Positions 15,931-24,753 of a stretch of 64,000 nucleotides of DNA are shown here, piece by piece. Positions within the stretch are counted from its first letter, which is position 1. Every line of letters begins with the position of its first letter. The translations under genes were made by a program, and so were the position numbers. This stretch comes from Pedobacter fastidiosus (GTDB lineage: Bacteria; Bacteroidota; Bacteroidia; Sphingobacteriales; Sphingobacteriaceae), in assembly GCF_014306625.1 (NCBI RefSeq), contig NZ_JACRYL010000005.1:99132-163131 (forward strand), read 5' to 3'. The notes under the pieces are model-generated. The model was not told where the DNA came from and did no database searches. It worked only from the letters and a program-made list of their open reading frames with translations.

Positions 15931-18900
15931 ATGGCGGGTAATAATTATAACGATTTACTTAAAAAGATAGATGAATTCATTCGTAAATTTTATTTAAATA
16001 AAATTTTGCGAGGGAGCATTTATGTTGCAACTATTTTGCTTGGCTTGTATCTTCTTCTTTTTCTGAGTCTTTACTACTTAAACCCCGGTGCAGGGTTTAA
16101 AACTTTCGTGTTTTTTAGCTATTTATTGCTGGCCGGGTTACTCATTGGTTTTTTAATTATTAAGCCATTATTGGCCATGCTTAAGCTGGGCAAACATTTA
16201 TCTTTTGATGAAGCATCGGTTATCATCGGAAACCATTTTGCCGATATTAAAGACAAGTTACTCAACACGCTTCAGCTTCATCGCCTTTCAGAGAATTTGC
16301 CTGAAAATAATCATCTGATTTTGGCGAGCATCGATCAGAAGATATTGGAACTTAAGCCGGTTCCGTTTTATACAGCCGTTCGGATTAATGATAATCGTAA
16401 ATATTTAAAATACCTTTTTATTCCACTTTCTATAATTTTAATTATCGGTTTAATTGCTCCGGCGATTTTAAAGGAAGGAACAAATAGCTTTTTCAAATAC
16501 GATGAATATATCGCACCGCAAGCTCCATTTAGCTTTAATGTTTTAAATAAAAACTTAACCGTTACGCAAGGCGATGATTTGACCCTTAACTTAAAATTAA
16601 CCGGCGATCAGCTTCCTGCTGATGTTTATGTAGAAGATGGAAAGAACACCTATAAGCTTGAAAAAGAAAATATAAGCAAGTTCAATTACAGCATCAAAAA
16701 CATTCAAAGTGATAAAAAGCTGGTATTTAAAGGCGGTGGCTTTAGTTCTTCTACATTTACAGTAAGTGTAAAGCCCCGACCAGAATTGCTGAACGCAACG
16801 GCTACATTAAATTTTCCACCCTATTTAGGTAAAAGAGCTGAAGAGGTTTCTAATGTTGGCGATATGCTTTTGCCTGAGGGTACAAAAGTGACTTGGAGCT
16901 TTAAAACCGAACAAAGTGATGTGCTTATTTTTGTTCTAAACAATCAACAACACGTATTAAAAGTAGCTGATAACGAATCTGGGTTTAATGCCGTTATCAA
17001 ATCAAATTCTAAATATAGCATTACACCTAAAAACGAATATGTAACACTTCAAGATTCCCTTTCGCACCAAATTACGATAATTAAGGATCAATCTCCAGGA
17101 ATTTCAGTTGAAGAAAAAACAGATTCTATAAGCAATAAGGCACTTTATTTTACAGGTCAAATAACCGATGATTATGGTTTTTCTCGTTTGAACTTTAAGT
17201 ACAATATCAAAGAAAATAATACAACTATCGGTGCAGTAACCAAAAATATAGCCATTAAAACTAATACCACTGATAATAACTTCTTCTTCTTTTGGGATTT
17301 AAAAACTGTTTTATTAAAGCCCGGTCAAGAACTTGAATATTATTTCGAAGTAGCAGATAATGATGGTGTTAATGGTGCAAAAACCACTCGGTCGGAAATT
17401 AAAACCTTTAAACAACCCACCAAAAAGGAAACCGCAGATCAGGTTAATGCAAGCAATCAGGCATTGAAACAAAAAATGCAATCGGCCATTCGTTTGGCAA
17501 ATACAATTGAAAAGGAAAGCAAAAAAGTTGCTGAAAGTTTGATTGATAAAAAACAGATTTCTTTTGAGGATAAAAAACAAATTGAAGCCCTTTTAGATAA
17601 ACAAAAACAACTTGACGAGGCCGTAAAAGAAATTAAGGAACAAAACGATAAGAACATTCAAAACCAAGAAGATCAGGGCCAAAATCAGGATCTTTTAGAA
17701 AAGCAGAAACAGATAAAAGATCTTTTTGATAAAGTACTTGATGAAAAAACGAAGGAGCTACTGCAAAAGCTTCAGAATTTAATGAATGAACGGAATAAGG
17801 ACCAAACGCAGAATGAACTTTCGAAGATGCAATTGGATAATAAAACCCTCAAAAATGAATTAGATCGAATTTTAGAGTTGTATAAGCAATTGGAATTTGA
17901 GCAAAATCTGCAAAATGATATCAATCGTTTAGATGATTTGGCTAAGCAACAGAAGGAACTTGCCGAACAAGCCAAAAATAAAAAAGAAGATGCACAATCG
18001 CTTAAAGACAAGCAGGAATCTTTAAATAAGGAAACTAACGATCTTAAAAACGATTTAAAAAAATTAGAAGAGAAAAATCAATCTTTAGAAAAGCTAAACC
18101 CTTTTGATAATCCTGAAAAAGAAATGCAGGAAATTCAGAAAGACCAAAAAGATAGTAAAGATGCTCTAGATAAAAAAGACCAGAAAGGTGCTAGCCAAAA
18201 GCAACAAAAAGCTGGAGAGGAAATGGAAAAACTTTCCAAAAAGATGAGCGACATGCAACAGCAAGGCGAAGAAATGGAAAACAACCTTAATGCGAAAGAG
18301 TTGCGTCGTTTGTTAGAAAACCTGCTTAATACTTCTTTCGAGCAAGAAAAAGTGATGCTCGCCCTAAAAAAAATGACAAATGCTGATCCGTCTTACATCA
18401 GCAATGTTCAGAAACAACGAAGTATAAAAGATAACCTTAAAACCATTGCAGATAGTTTGTTTTCACTGAGCAAAAAGGTTCCACAAATAGAATCTACAGT
18501 GAATGAGGAAATGAATAAAATTAACTTCAATTTGGATAAAAGTTTGGAAAGCCTCGGAGATAGAAGAACACCAGAAGCGAATCGTTACCAGCAGTTTACC
18601 ATGACCTCGATAAATAACTTAACGTTGATGTTGAGCGAGGCTTTAAATCAGTTGCAGAATATTTCTAAAAACTCCAAAGGCGGAAAAGGCAAGCAAAAAC
18701 AGGGCATGAAACAGCTTTCGCAAATGCAAGAGCAACTGAACAAAAGTATGGAGAAAGCTAGAGAGCAGATGCAAAAATCTGGCAATCAAGGTACGGTTGG
18801 CAAAGGCGAAATGAGTAAAGAATTTGGTAAAATGGCTCAGCAACAGCAAATGATCCGCCAGGCTTTAGAAAAAATCAATCGGGAAGACAATAAAGATGGA

Positions 18901-19242
18901 ACGGGCAAAATGGGTAATTTAAACCAGGCCATTAAAGATATGAAGCAGACCGAAAGCGACTTGGTCAATAAACGTTTACAGCAAGAAACTTTACAACGTC
19001 AAAAAGAACTGTTAACCAAGCTTTTAGATGCCGAAAAAGCAGAGCGTGACCAAGAAGAAGATTCTAAAAGAGAAAGTAAAGCGGCTAAAGAATTTCCACC
19101 TTCCTATCAAAAAATGCTTGATCAATATAAAAAGCAACAACAAAATGGAAGCGATATGTTGCAGAATTTACCACCAAGTTTAAACTACTATTATAAAAAT
19201 AAAATCGCCGAGTATTTAAAATCACTGAGTTTGACGCAGTAG
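15931..19242 (+). CDS. DUF4175 family membrane protein with long coiled coil
   Basis: 1103 residues. The N-terminus has two membrane helices (about 28-48 and 56-78) and a third near 155-175. A beta-rich region (about 200-500) with repeated Ig-like strands (FSFNVLNKNLTVTQGDDLTL, ATLNFPPYLGKRAEEVSNVG) follows. The remaining 600 residues are extremely Lys/Gln/Glu-rich coiled coil. This is the architecture of Bacteroidota DUF4175 proteins, sometimes labelled ATPase although no P-loop is visible. The function is unknown; a role spanning the periplasm is plausible. It is followed by a toxin-antitoxin remnant after 31 nt, apparently with its own promoter. Confidence 0.8.
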   Translation: MAGNNYNDLLKKIDEFIRKFYLNKILRGSIYVATILLGLYLLLFLSLYYLNPGAGFKTFVFFSYLLLAGLLIGFLIIKPLLAMLKLGKHLSFDEASVIIGNHFADIKDKLLNTLQLHRLSENLPENNHLILASIDQKILELKPVPFYTAVRINDNRKYLKYLFIPLSIILIIGLIAPAILKEGTNSFFKYDEYIAPQAPFSFNVLNKNLTVTQGDDLTLNLKLTGDQLPADVYVEDGKNTYKLEKENISKFNYSIKNIQSDKKLVFKGGGFSSSTFTVSVKPRPELLNATATLNFPPYLGKRAEEVSNVGDMLLPEGTKVTWSFKTEQSDVLIFVLNNQQHVLKVADNESGFNAVIKSNSKYSITPKNEYVTLQDSLSHQITIIKDQSPGISVEEKTDSISNKALYFTGQITDDYGFSRLNFKYNIKENNTTIGAVTKNIAIKTNTTDNNFFFFWDLKTVLLKPGQELEYYFEVADNDGVNGAKTTRSEIKTFKQPTKKETADQVNASNQALKQKMQSAIRLANTIEKESKKVAESLIDKKQISFEDKKQIEALLDKQKQLDEAVKEIKEQNDKNIQNQEDQGQNQDLLEKQKQIKDLFDKVLDEKTKELLQKLQNLMNERNKDQTQNELSKMQLDNKTLKNELDRILELYKQLEFEQNLQNDINRLDDLAKQQKELAEQAKNKKEDAQSLKDKQESLNKETNDLKNDLKKLEEKNQSLEKLNPFDNPEKEMQEIQKDQKDSKDALDKKDQKGASQKQQKAGEEMEKLSKKMSDMQQQGEEMENNLNAKELRRLLENLLNTSFEQEKVMLALKKMTNADPSYISNVQKQRSIKDNLKTIADSLFSLSKKVPQIESTVNEEMNKINFNLDKSLESLGDRRTPEANRYQQFTMTSINNLTLMLSEALNQLQNISKNSKGGKGKQKQGMKQLSQMQEQLNKSMEKAREQMQKSGNQGTVGKGEMSKEFGKMAQQQQMIRQALEKINREDNKDGTGKMGNLNQAIKDMKQTESDLVNKRLQQETLQRQKELLTKLLDAEKAERDQEEDSKRESKAAKEFPPSYQKMLDQYKKQQQNGSDMLQNLPPSLNYYYKNKIAEYLKSLSLTQ

Positions 19243-19261
19243 GTTTGGAGACTATTTTCAT

Positions 19262-19269
19262 TATATTTG
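19262..19269 (+). promoter_or_regulatory. -7 box before the antitoxin; possible leaderless start
   Basis: TATATTTG matches TAnnTTTG exactly and ends only 4 nt before the ATG at 19274, so the transcript would begin at or right next to the start codon. Confidence 0.5.
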
Positions 19270-19273
19270 TTGT

Positions 19274-19513
19274 ATGACGAGTACAACAATAAGACAGAGG
19301 TTAATTACATATTTATCTGATGCAGAAGATAATAAGATTAAGGCCATTTACACTTTGCTTGAAAGCGAAATTGAAAATGAAAAATCTTTTAGCCTTACTG
19401 AAGAACATTTAGAGATCCTTGATAAGGAAAGGGCTTTGCATTTAAACGGTATGAGTAAGTCTTACAGCAAACAAGATTCTTTTGATATTATAAGAGGCCA
19501 TAAAAATATATAA
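19274..19513 (+). CDS. Probable antitoxin of a RelE/ParE-type module
   Basis: 79 residues. A short N-terminal helix (TSTTIRQRLITYLSDAEDNKIKAIYTLLESEI) precedes an acidic linker and a basic toxin-wrapping tail (HLNGMSKSYSKQDSFDIIRG). This resembles small addiction-module antitoxins that precede RelE/ParE toxins in Bacteroidota, often labelled addiction module component. Its stop TAA overlaps the ATG of the decayed toxin (TAATG), the usual coupling in such operons. The frame is intact. Assignment rests on size, layout and partner, not on a strong motif. Confidence 0.6.
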   Translation: MTSTTIRQRLITYLSDAEDNKIKAIYTLLESEIENEKSFSLTEEHLEILDKERALHLNGMSKSYSKQDSFDIIRGHKNI

Positions 19514-19805
19514 TGCACATTATCCAATTAAAGCCCGCTGCCATTTTAATGGCAAAAGAAGCATTAATTGGTATGAAGAACAAAAGGCTGGTTTAGGAGA
19601 GTTATTTATTGCTGAATTAGGCAGATGTTATTCCAAATTAGAAAAGAACCCATTACACTACCAAAAACTCAAAAAGAACTATCGCCATTTAGTTCTGAAT
19701 AAATTTCCATAGGTTTTAGTTTTTGAGATTATAGCAGATGAAATAATAATTTTTGCGGTATTCCATACAGCTAGAAATCCTAAATTGAAGTTCAAAAGAA
19801 AATAA
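19513..19805 (+). pseudogene. Broken RelE/ParE-family toxin
   Basis: Reading from the ATG at 19513 gives MHIIQLKPAAILMAKEA. A one-base deletion then shifts the frame near 19563, where the family expects EAINWYEEQ. The shifted frame reads NWYEEQKAGLGELFIAELG, then LEKNPLHYQKL, NYRHLVLNKFP and, after an in-frame TAG at 19710-19712, VLVFEIIADEIIIFAVFHTA to a stop at 19803-19805. These are ParE/RelE toxin landmarks (WYEEQ, HLVL-FP-VLVFEI, VFHTARNP). Two independent lesions make it non-functional. The TAG could have arisen from a tyrosine codon (FPYVLVFEI). A sequencing error could explain one lesion, hardly both. Confidence 0.8.
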
Positions 19806-19836
19806 TCGATAAATTTGCATTCATAAAAAATCCAAT

Positions 19837-20277
19837 ATGCCTGCAATTTCCTTTTTTACCGAATCTATTTCCTATAATTTACCTCAAAAGTTAAAAATTA
19901 AGAAATGGATAAAAGCTACAATAGAAAAAGAAGGCTATAAACTAGGCGAACTTAATTTTATTTTTTGCAGTGATGAATATTTATTGGGCATCAATCAGCA
20001 ATACTTAAATCACGATACTTACACCGACATTATTACTTTTGACAATTCTGATGTAGAGAAACTAATCATAAGTGATATTTTCATCAGTATTGATCGGGTT
20101 AAAGAGAATGCAAAAACCTTTAAAACCGCTGATTTTGATGAGGTTTGTCGCATCATGATTCATGGCACATTGCACTTATTAGGCTACAAAGACAAAGGCA
20201 AAGAAGCTAAAGCCTTAATGACCCAAAAAGAAGATGAGTATTTAAGTTATAGAATTGAGTCTGGTTTAGTCGTTTAA
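19837..20277 (+). CDS. ybeY: Endoribonuclease YbeY (rRNA maturation)
   Basis: Zinc-dependent single-strand endoribonuclease that trims the 16S rRNA 3' end and takes part in ribosome quality control. 146 residues. The family signature appears as HGTLHLLGYKDKG near residue 109. The usual form is HGxLHLxGyDHe, so the third metal ligand is a variant (Asp/Lys in place of the D-H pair), as I recall for Bacteroidota members. HDTYTDIITFDN near 53-64 is the other conserved block. Its stop overlaps the convergent threonine-aldolase-like gene by 4 bases. Confidence 0.92.
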   Translation: MPAISFFTESISYNLPQKLKIKKWIKATIEKEGYKLGELNFIFCSDEYLLGINQQYLNHDTYTDIITFDNSDVEKLIISDIFISIDRVKENAKTFKTADFDEVCRIMIHGTLHLLGYKDKGKEAKALMTQKEDEYLSYRIESGLVV

Positions 20278-21461
20278 ATTTTCGCAAAAGCGATTGCCTC
20301 TTTAAAAGATTCGTAAATCAATTTATTATCTCTTCTTAAAAGCGTTGGGTTTACTTTGATCTTTACAAAACCATCTTCTCTTGGCTGCCCAAAAATTATG
20401 TTGTGTTCTGCTCTTAACCTTGCATTTAATTTTGTAGCATCTATTCCCTTATCTACGCTGACATTAAACTGATTTGTACCATTTTCTATTGCGATAAATT
20501 TTAATCCCTTTAACTGATTGAACTGATTAAGGAGATCTTTCGTTTTAACAATAATCTTTGCCATTACCTCATCAATATCATTTAAATGGTGCAGTGCCAT
20601 TGCTGCGCTTGGCCAATTGGTAAAAATCCCTCCACCATGAATTTTAATTAAGTGATGCATTTGATCAATTATGCTTTTATCACCACAAATTACCGCTCCG
20701 CCAGTTGCACCCAAATATTTATATAAGCACATATAAACCGTATCAAAATACGAAGCATATTCCTTTACTGTTGATTTTGTAAAAGCGGTTGCCATGTGCA
20801 ATCTTGCTCCGTCCAAATGCATTTTGTAACCTTGCTCCTTACACCACGATGAAATTCTTTTTATTTCACTCAATGGAACAGCTTGATTACTGCATCTCCT
20901 TACTGGAGTTTCAATTGATATTGCACCAACGCCACCAACAAAGGCTTCTCCATCTTTATGATATTTAATTGATTCCTGTAATTCTTCCAACGTAAAATGA
21001 GATTTCCCCTCACCCAACGGGATTAACCTTTTATTAAACAATGTTTGCGAAGCATCGCCTTCATCACGGTATACATGACTGGTTTCCTGTACGAATGCTT
21101 TAGTATTATTTCCGCATAAAACACTTATAGCCAATTGATTGGCTAACGTTCCTGTCGGTACATAAACGGCAGCCTCCTTACCCGTTATTTCAATAAACTT
21201 TTTTAACAGTTTTTCTAAAGTCGCTCCTTCTCCATAACTATCTCTTTCTATTGGATCTGCAGAATTGATTTCCTGTAACTTCTCAATAAAATCTGTTGGT
21301 CGATAAAATATTCCATCATTTATAAAATAAACGGCTTCACTATCTTTTGATGGCTGCTTCACCTCCCTCGCATAAGAAATGAATGGCGTAGCAGATGCAA
21401 TTATTGGCAACGCAGAAAGTGTTGAGAGTTTTATAAAATCGCGACGTTTAAAATCTGACAT
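20274..21461 (-). CDS. Tat-exported threonine-aldolase-like PLP enzyme
   Basis: 395-residue member of the beta-eliminating lyase / low-specificity threonine aldolase family. The fold-type I landmarks are present: DSYGEGATLEKLLKKF, VPTGTLANQLA (phosphate cup), HLDGARLHMA (the Asp that pairs with the pyridine N, near 217) and CLYKYLGATGGAVICG with Lys248 as the PLP-binding lysine. Unusually for a cytosolic family, it starts with RRDFIKLSTLSALPIIASAT, a good twin-arginine signal. Export would place a folded, cofactor-loaded enzyme in the periplasm. The substrate is unknown. Confidence 0.85.
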   Translation of the reverse strand: MSDFKRRDFIKLSTLSALPIIASATPFISYAREVKQPSKDSEAVYFINDGIFYRPTDFIEKLQEINSADPIERDSYGEGATLEKLLKKFIEITGKEAAVYVPTGTLANQLAISVLCGNNTKAFVQETSHVYRDEGDASQTLFNKRLIPLGEGKSHFTLEELQESIKYHKDGEAFVGGVGAISIETPVRRCSNQAVPLSEIKRISSWCKEQGYKMHLDGARLHMATAFTKSTVKEYASYFDTVYMCLYKYLGATGGAVICGDKSIIDQMHHLIKIHGGGIFTNWPSAAMALHHLNDIDEVMAKIIVKTKDLLNQFNQLKGLKFIAIENGTNQFNVSVDKGIDATKLNARLRAEHNIIFGQPREDGFVKIKVNPTLLRRDNKLIYESFKEAIAFAKI

Positions 21462-21820
21462 GGATAATTAGTTTGATTTCGGTATTTAATAAAAGTCCGT
21501 TTTTCTTTCTTTTATTCCAAATCAACAACTGGTTTTTAATTAACAATCTGATTATCATGTAGATTACTAAATTAATAGCTTAACAAAAAAAGTTTATCTG
21601 ATTCACCACTCAAAATCTAGACTCCAACATCTATTTAACAATCTCATCGTTCTATGAATCAATTTTTTTTATTCCTGTTCGTCTAATAGTTACAGGCGTT
21701 CGTCGATAATAACCTCACGCTGGTATAATACACGGAAATCCGTTGCAACGTTTTGGGCATAGTGGCGTCTTATATTCAAAACAACAACAAAAAGATTTAA
21801 AAAAATAAAAATATACGGTT
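21462..21820. other. Intergenic region between divergent genes
   Basis: 359 bases, AT-rich. The left half carries no recognisable signal for the aldolase-like gene. The right half holds an ECF-type promoter candidate (21744-21770) for the GIN-domain gene and a small palindrome, CGGAAATCCG, at 21733-21742. Confidence 0.4.
21744..21770 (+). promoter_or_regulatory. Candidate ECF sigma factor promoter of the GIN-domain gene
   Basis: TGCAAC (21744-21749), 16-nt spacer, CGTCT (21766-21770). An AAC-containing -35 and a CGTC -10 at this spacing are typical of extracytoplasmic-function sigma factors. The start would lie about 45 nt before the ATG. Weak evidence; no TAnnTTTG box is present. Confidence 0.35.
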
Positions 21821-22453
21821 ATGAAAACTTCTATTAAAACATTATTCGCAGCAGCTTTAACAACAATAATTTTAGGTACTGCAAGTGTTGCAGCAAATGC
21901 AAACGAGAACAACAACAGCTTTACAAATTTAACTTCGGTTAAGAACATCAGCAAAATAAAAATCAGTGGAAATGTAAAATTAATTCTGATTCAGGATGGA
22001 AATGAAAGTGTGCAGGTTTACGATAATTACTACGCTAAAAACGCTTTAGTACAGCAACAAAATGGCGAGCTAAGAATTAGTTCATTTGATAAAGAAGCAT
22101 TGACAGTTATCGCTCATGTAAACAATGTTTCATCAATTGAAGCATCCAATACTTCAAGCATTAAAACATCAGGAAATTTTAATTTATTAAACTTAAATGT
22201 GATTTTAAACGATAGCGCTACTGCCGATATTAAAGCCAATACAGTAAACTTAAACACAAATATTAATGGTGCTGGTAATTTGACTTTGAGTGGCTCTACA
22301 GAAAACTACAATGCAGTTTTAGGATCGGTTGCAAAAGTTAGTATGAACGATTTTACAGCAGTAGAAAGTAATGTAAACAGTGCACCTATTATAAAATATA
22401 GTGCAAACAGATACGAAGATTTAAAAGTTGATTTATTGGAATCTATTTTCTAG
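21821..22453 (+). CDS. GIN domain (DUF2807) secreted protein
   Basis: 210 residues with a Sec signal peptide (cleavage near ASVAANA). Then comes a right-handed beta-helix-like run of short alternating strands: ISKIKISGNVKLILIQDG, LRISSFDKEALTVIAHVNN, LNTNINGAGNLTLSG. This is the head-GIN/DUF2807 domain of Bacteroidota. These proteins are exported, and their function is unknown. The ECF-like promoter upstream hints at envelope-stress or surface control. A hairpin terminator follows about 45 nt after the stop. Confidence 0.82.
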   Translation: MKTSIKTLFAAALTTIILGTASVAANANENNNSFTNLTSVKNISKIKISGNVKLILIQDGNESVQVYDNYYAKNALVQQQNGELRISSFDKEALTVIAHVNNVSSIEASNTSSIKTSGNFNLLNLNVILNDSATADIKANTVNLNTNINGAGNLTLSGSTENYNAVLGSVAKVSMNDFTAVESNVNSAPIIKYSANRYEDLKVDLLESIF

Positions 22454-22496
22454 TAATCAAATAAAGATAAAGTTTAGTTTTAGTTAATGATTGAAG

Positions 22497-22526
22497 CAGC
22501 GGGGGAGCGAGTCCCACCGCTGTTTT
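22497..22526 (+). terminator. Rho-independent terminator after the GIN-domain gene
   Basis: CAGCGG-G-GGGA, 5-nt loop GCGAG, TCCC-A-CCGCTG (22497-22522) with one G-A mismatch, followed by TTTTCGTTT. Confidence 0.6.
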
Positions 22527-22702
22527 CGTTTATAAAAGCAATTCAAAGCACAAATATCTACAGCTATGAATCAACAACGCCTATCATTGCCCATACCTTT
22601 TATCTATGGTTAATTCTGCTTCAAAAAATCAATATTCTGCCATTTTTAATTGATACTGAACTGGTTTGATACTTCTATATACCTCACCAAATATTTTATA
22701 CT

Positions 22703-22710
22703 TACTTTTG
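22703..22710 (+). promoter_or_regulatory. -7 box of the ABC-F gene
   Basis: TACTTTTG matches TAnnTTTG. A start near 22714 leaves about 34 nt of leader before the TTG start codon at 22748. Confidence 0.45.
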
Positions 22711-22747
22711 CACTAATTTTCCTTTATAAATCCGAAATACAAAAAAA

Positions 22748-24610
22748 TTGAGCACACTAATTGCGGCAGAAGGCCTAGGTCATGGTTATCATGATGAATG
22801 GCTATTTAAGAATTTAACTTTGGGTATTAACTCTGGTCAGCGGGTAGCGTTGGTTGGAATTAATGGCGCAGGTAAGAGTACACTTTTGAAATTATTGGCA
22901 GAAAGGTTCCCTCCCCTCGAAGGTAAGATTGTAAAAAACAAAGCCGTTAAAATCGGTTTTCTTGATCAGGAACCTCAATTTAATGAAGGTTATTCTATAA
23001 GTGATTTCATTTTTTCGCTAGATAATAAACAACAACAACTGATTAAGGAATACGAGGAATTAATTGAAGACCCAAATCCAGACGAGAAAACGCTTAACCG
23101 TTTATATGAAGAATTAAGCGAGCACAATGCTTGGGAATATGAACATGAGATTAAAACCATTTTGAACAGAATGGGTATAGTTCATTTGCAACAAAAAATC
23201 TCTACGCTTTCTGGTGGACAAAAGAAACGTTTGGCCTTAGCTAAGCTGTTAATTGAAGATCCTGAAATTTTAGTGCTAGATGAGCCTACCAATCATTTGG
23301 ATATTGATACAATTGAATGGTTAGAAAAACTTTTAACTACCGGTCAAAAAACAATCCTTTTGGTTACACACGATAGATACTTTTTAGATAACGTTTGTAA
23401 TACGATTGTGGAATTAGATAGAGGCAAAATTTTCAATTACAATGGAAACTATGCTTACTACTTAGAAAAGAAATCGGAAAGAGAAGCGCTCGATGCTACT
23501 GTTTTGCACAAGAATCAGCAGCTATTGAAGAAAGAATTAGAGTGGATGAGGCGCATGCCACAGGCTCGAGGAACGAAGTCTAACGCCAGAATCAATGCTT
23601 TTTACGATTTAGAAGAAATAAGTAAGAAAAAGTCTGATAATCAAAGTGTTACACTTCAAATGAAGATGTCTCGTCAAGGTGGAAAGATTATTGAAATAGA
23701 GCATGTTGCAAAAGCATTTGATGGTCGTCCAATTATAAATGATTTCAGTTATACGTTTAAAAAAGGAGACAGAATTGGCTTAGCGGGTAAAAACGGTACG
23801 GGTAAATCTACCTTACTAAATATTATCACGAGTCAGTTAAAGCCAGATGCTGGTAAAGTTGATACAGGAGAGACAACCGTTTTTGGTTATTACAAACAAG
23901 GTGGTTTAACCTTCGATCCAAAAGAAAGAGTAATTGATATTGTAAAATCTGACGCCGAATATATCAAGATGGCTGATGGTTCTGTGATTACGGCTTCTGC
24001 CTTATTAACTCTTTTTCTCTTCCCACCAAAGAAACAACATGGTATGGTAGAGAAGTTAAGTGGTGGAGAAAAGAAACGTTTAAACTTGATGAAAGTTTTA
24101 ATGCAGAACCCAAACTTCTTAATTTTAGATGAGCCGACCAACGATCTAGATATTGATACTTTAAATGTATTAGAAGAATTTTTGGAGAATTTCCCAGGTA
24201 TATTAATGCTGGTTTCTCATGATAGATACTTGCTTGATAAGATGAGTGATCAGTTATTTATTATGGAAGGTGAAGGCGTTGTTAAAATTTATAATGGTAA
24301 CTATTCTGAATATCGTTTGAGTTTGGATCAGCCAAAAGCCAAAGTTGAAACAAAAAAAGCTCCTGCTCCCATTACTAAACAACCGTCAATTAAAGCTGTA
24401 AAAAAACTGAGTTTCAAGGAGCAGAAAGAATTAGATGACAGCGAAAAGGGAATGGCAGATACGGAGAATAAAATTGCAGAATTAACTGAAAGCTTAATAA
24501 AAATTGATTCTATTGATTATGTAAAAATTCAAGAGGTATCAGACGAGATTGAAAAACTTAAGATAAAGCTTGATGATTATACTATGCGTTGGTTAGAACT
24601 GTCTGAATAA
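22748..24610 (+). CDS. ABC-F family ATPase (Uup/EttA-like)
   Basis: Soluble double-ATPase of the ABC-F class, which acts on ribosomes (translation factor or antibiotic protection) and not as a transporter; no membrane segment is present. 620 residues. Domain 1 has Walker A GINGAGKST (near 36), signature LSGGQKKRLAL and Walker B VLDEPTNHLDI. The inter-domain P-site linker is rich in Lys/Arg (KELEWMRRMPQARGTKSNARI). Domain 2 has GKNGTGKST, LSGGEKKRLNL and ILDEPTNDLDI. A Lys-rich coiled-coil tail (about 540-620) is Uup-like. The start is TTG; the N-terminal MSTLIAAEGLGHGY aligns as family N-termini do and there is no nearby ATG. It lies just upstream of the parS-like sites and mnmG. Confidence 0.93.
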   Translation: MSTLIAAEGLGHGYHDEWLFKNLTLGINSGQRVALVGINGAGKSTLLKLLAERFPPLEGKIVKNKAVKIGFLDQEPQFNEGYSISDFIFSLDNKQQQLIKEYEELIEDPNPDEKTLNRLYEELSEHNAWEYEHEIKTILNRMGIVHLQQKISTLSGGQKKRLALAKLLIEDPEILVLDEPTNHLDIDTIEWLEKLLTTGQKTILLVTHDRYFLDNVCNTIVELDRGKIFNYNGNYAYYLEKKSEREALDATVLHKNQQLLKKELEWMRRMPQARGTKSNARINAFYDLEEISKKKSDNQSVTLQMKMSRQGGKIIEIEHVAKAFDGRPIINDFSYTFKKGDRIGLAGKNGTGKSTLLNIITSQLKPDAGKVDTGETTVFGYYKQGGLTFDPKERVIDIVKSDAEYIKMADGSVITASALLTLFLFPPKKQHGMVEKLSGGEKKRLNLMKVLMQNPNFLILDEPTNDLDIDTLNVLEEFLENFPGILMLVSHDRYLLDKMSDQLFIMEGEGVVKIYNGNYSEYRLSLDQPKAKVETKKAPAPITKQPSIKAVKKLSFKEQKELDDSEKGMADTENKIAELTESLIKIDSIDYVKIQEVSDEIEKLKIKLDDYTMRWLELSE

Positions 24611-24641
24611 AGGCAACAATTCTACGCACAATTTCACGTTA

Positions 24642-24657
24642 TGTTTCACGTGGAACA
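24642..24657. promoter_or_regulatory. parS-like ParB binding site 1
   Basis: TGTTTCACGTGGAACA differs from the bacterial parS consensus TGTTTCACGTGAAACA at one position. It lies in the short spacer between the ABC-F gene and mnmG, the latter often near parAB or the origin in other bacteria. Confidence 0.7.
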
Positions 24658-24717
24658 TATTCAAATTTGTAATGCCAAATTAATTTTCAGCATCTCCATA
24701 ATTAAAAACAAACCAAT

Positions 24718-24733
24718 TGTTTCACGTGGAACA
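24718..24733. promoter_or_regulatory. parS-like ParB binding site 2
   Basis: Exact second copy of the 16-mer at 24642, same orientation, 76 bp further on and 20 bp before the mnmG start codon. A half-site, TTTCACGT, also lies at 24632-24639. Confidence 0.7.
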
Positions 24734-24753
24734 ATTAAGAATTATAAAATAAA

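Noticed and set aside
22487..22669. 60-codon open frame after the GIN-domain gene
   Set aside because: It starts inside the terminator hairpin, has no recognisable motif or promoter, and reads like chance coding in AT-rich spacer.
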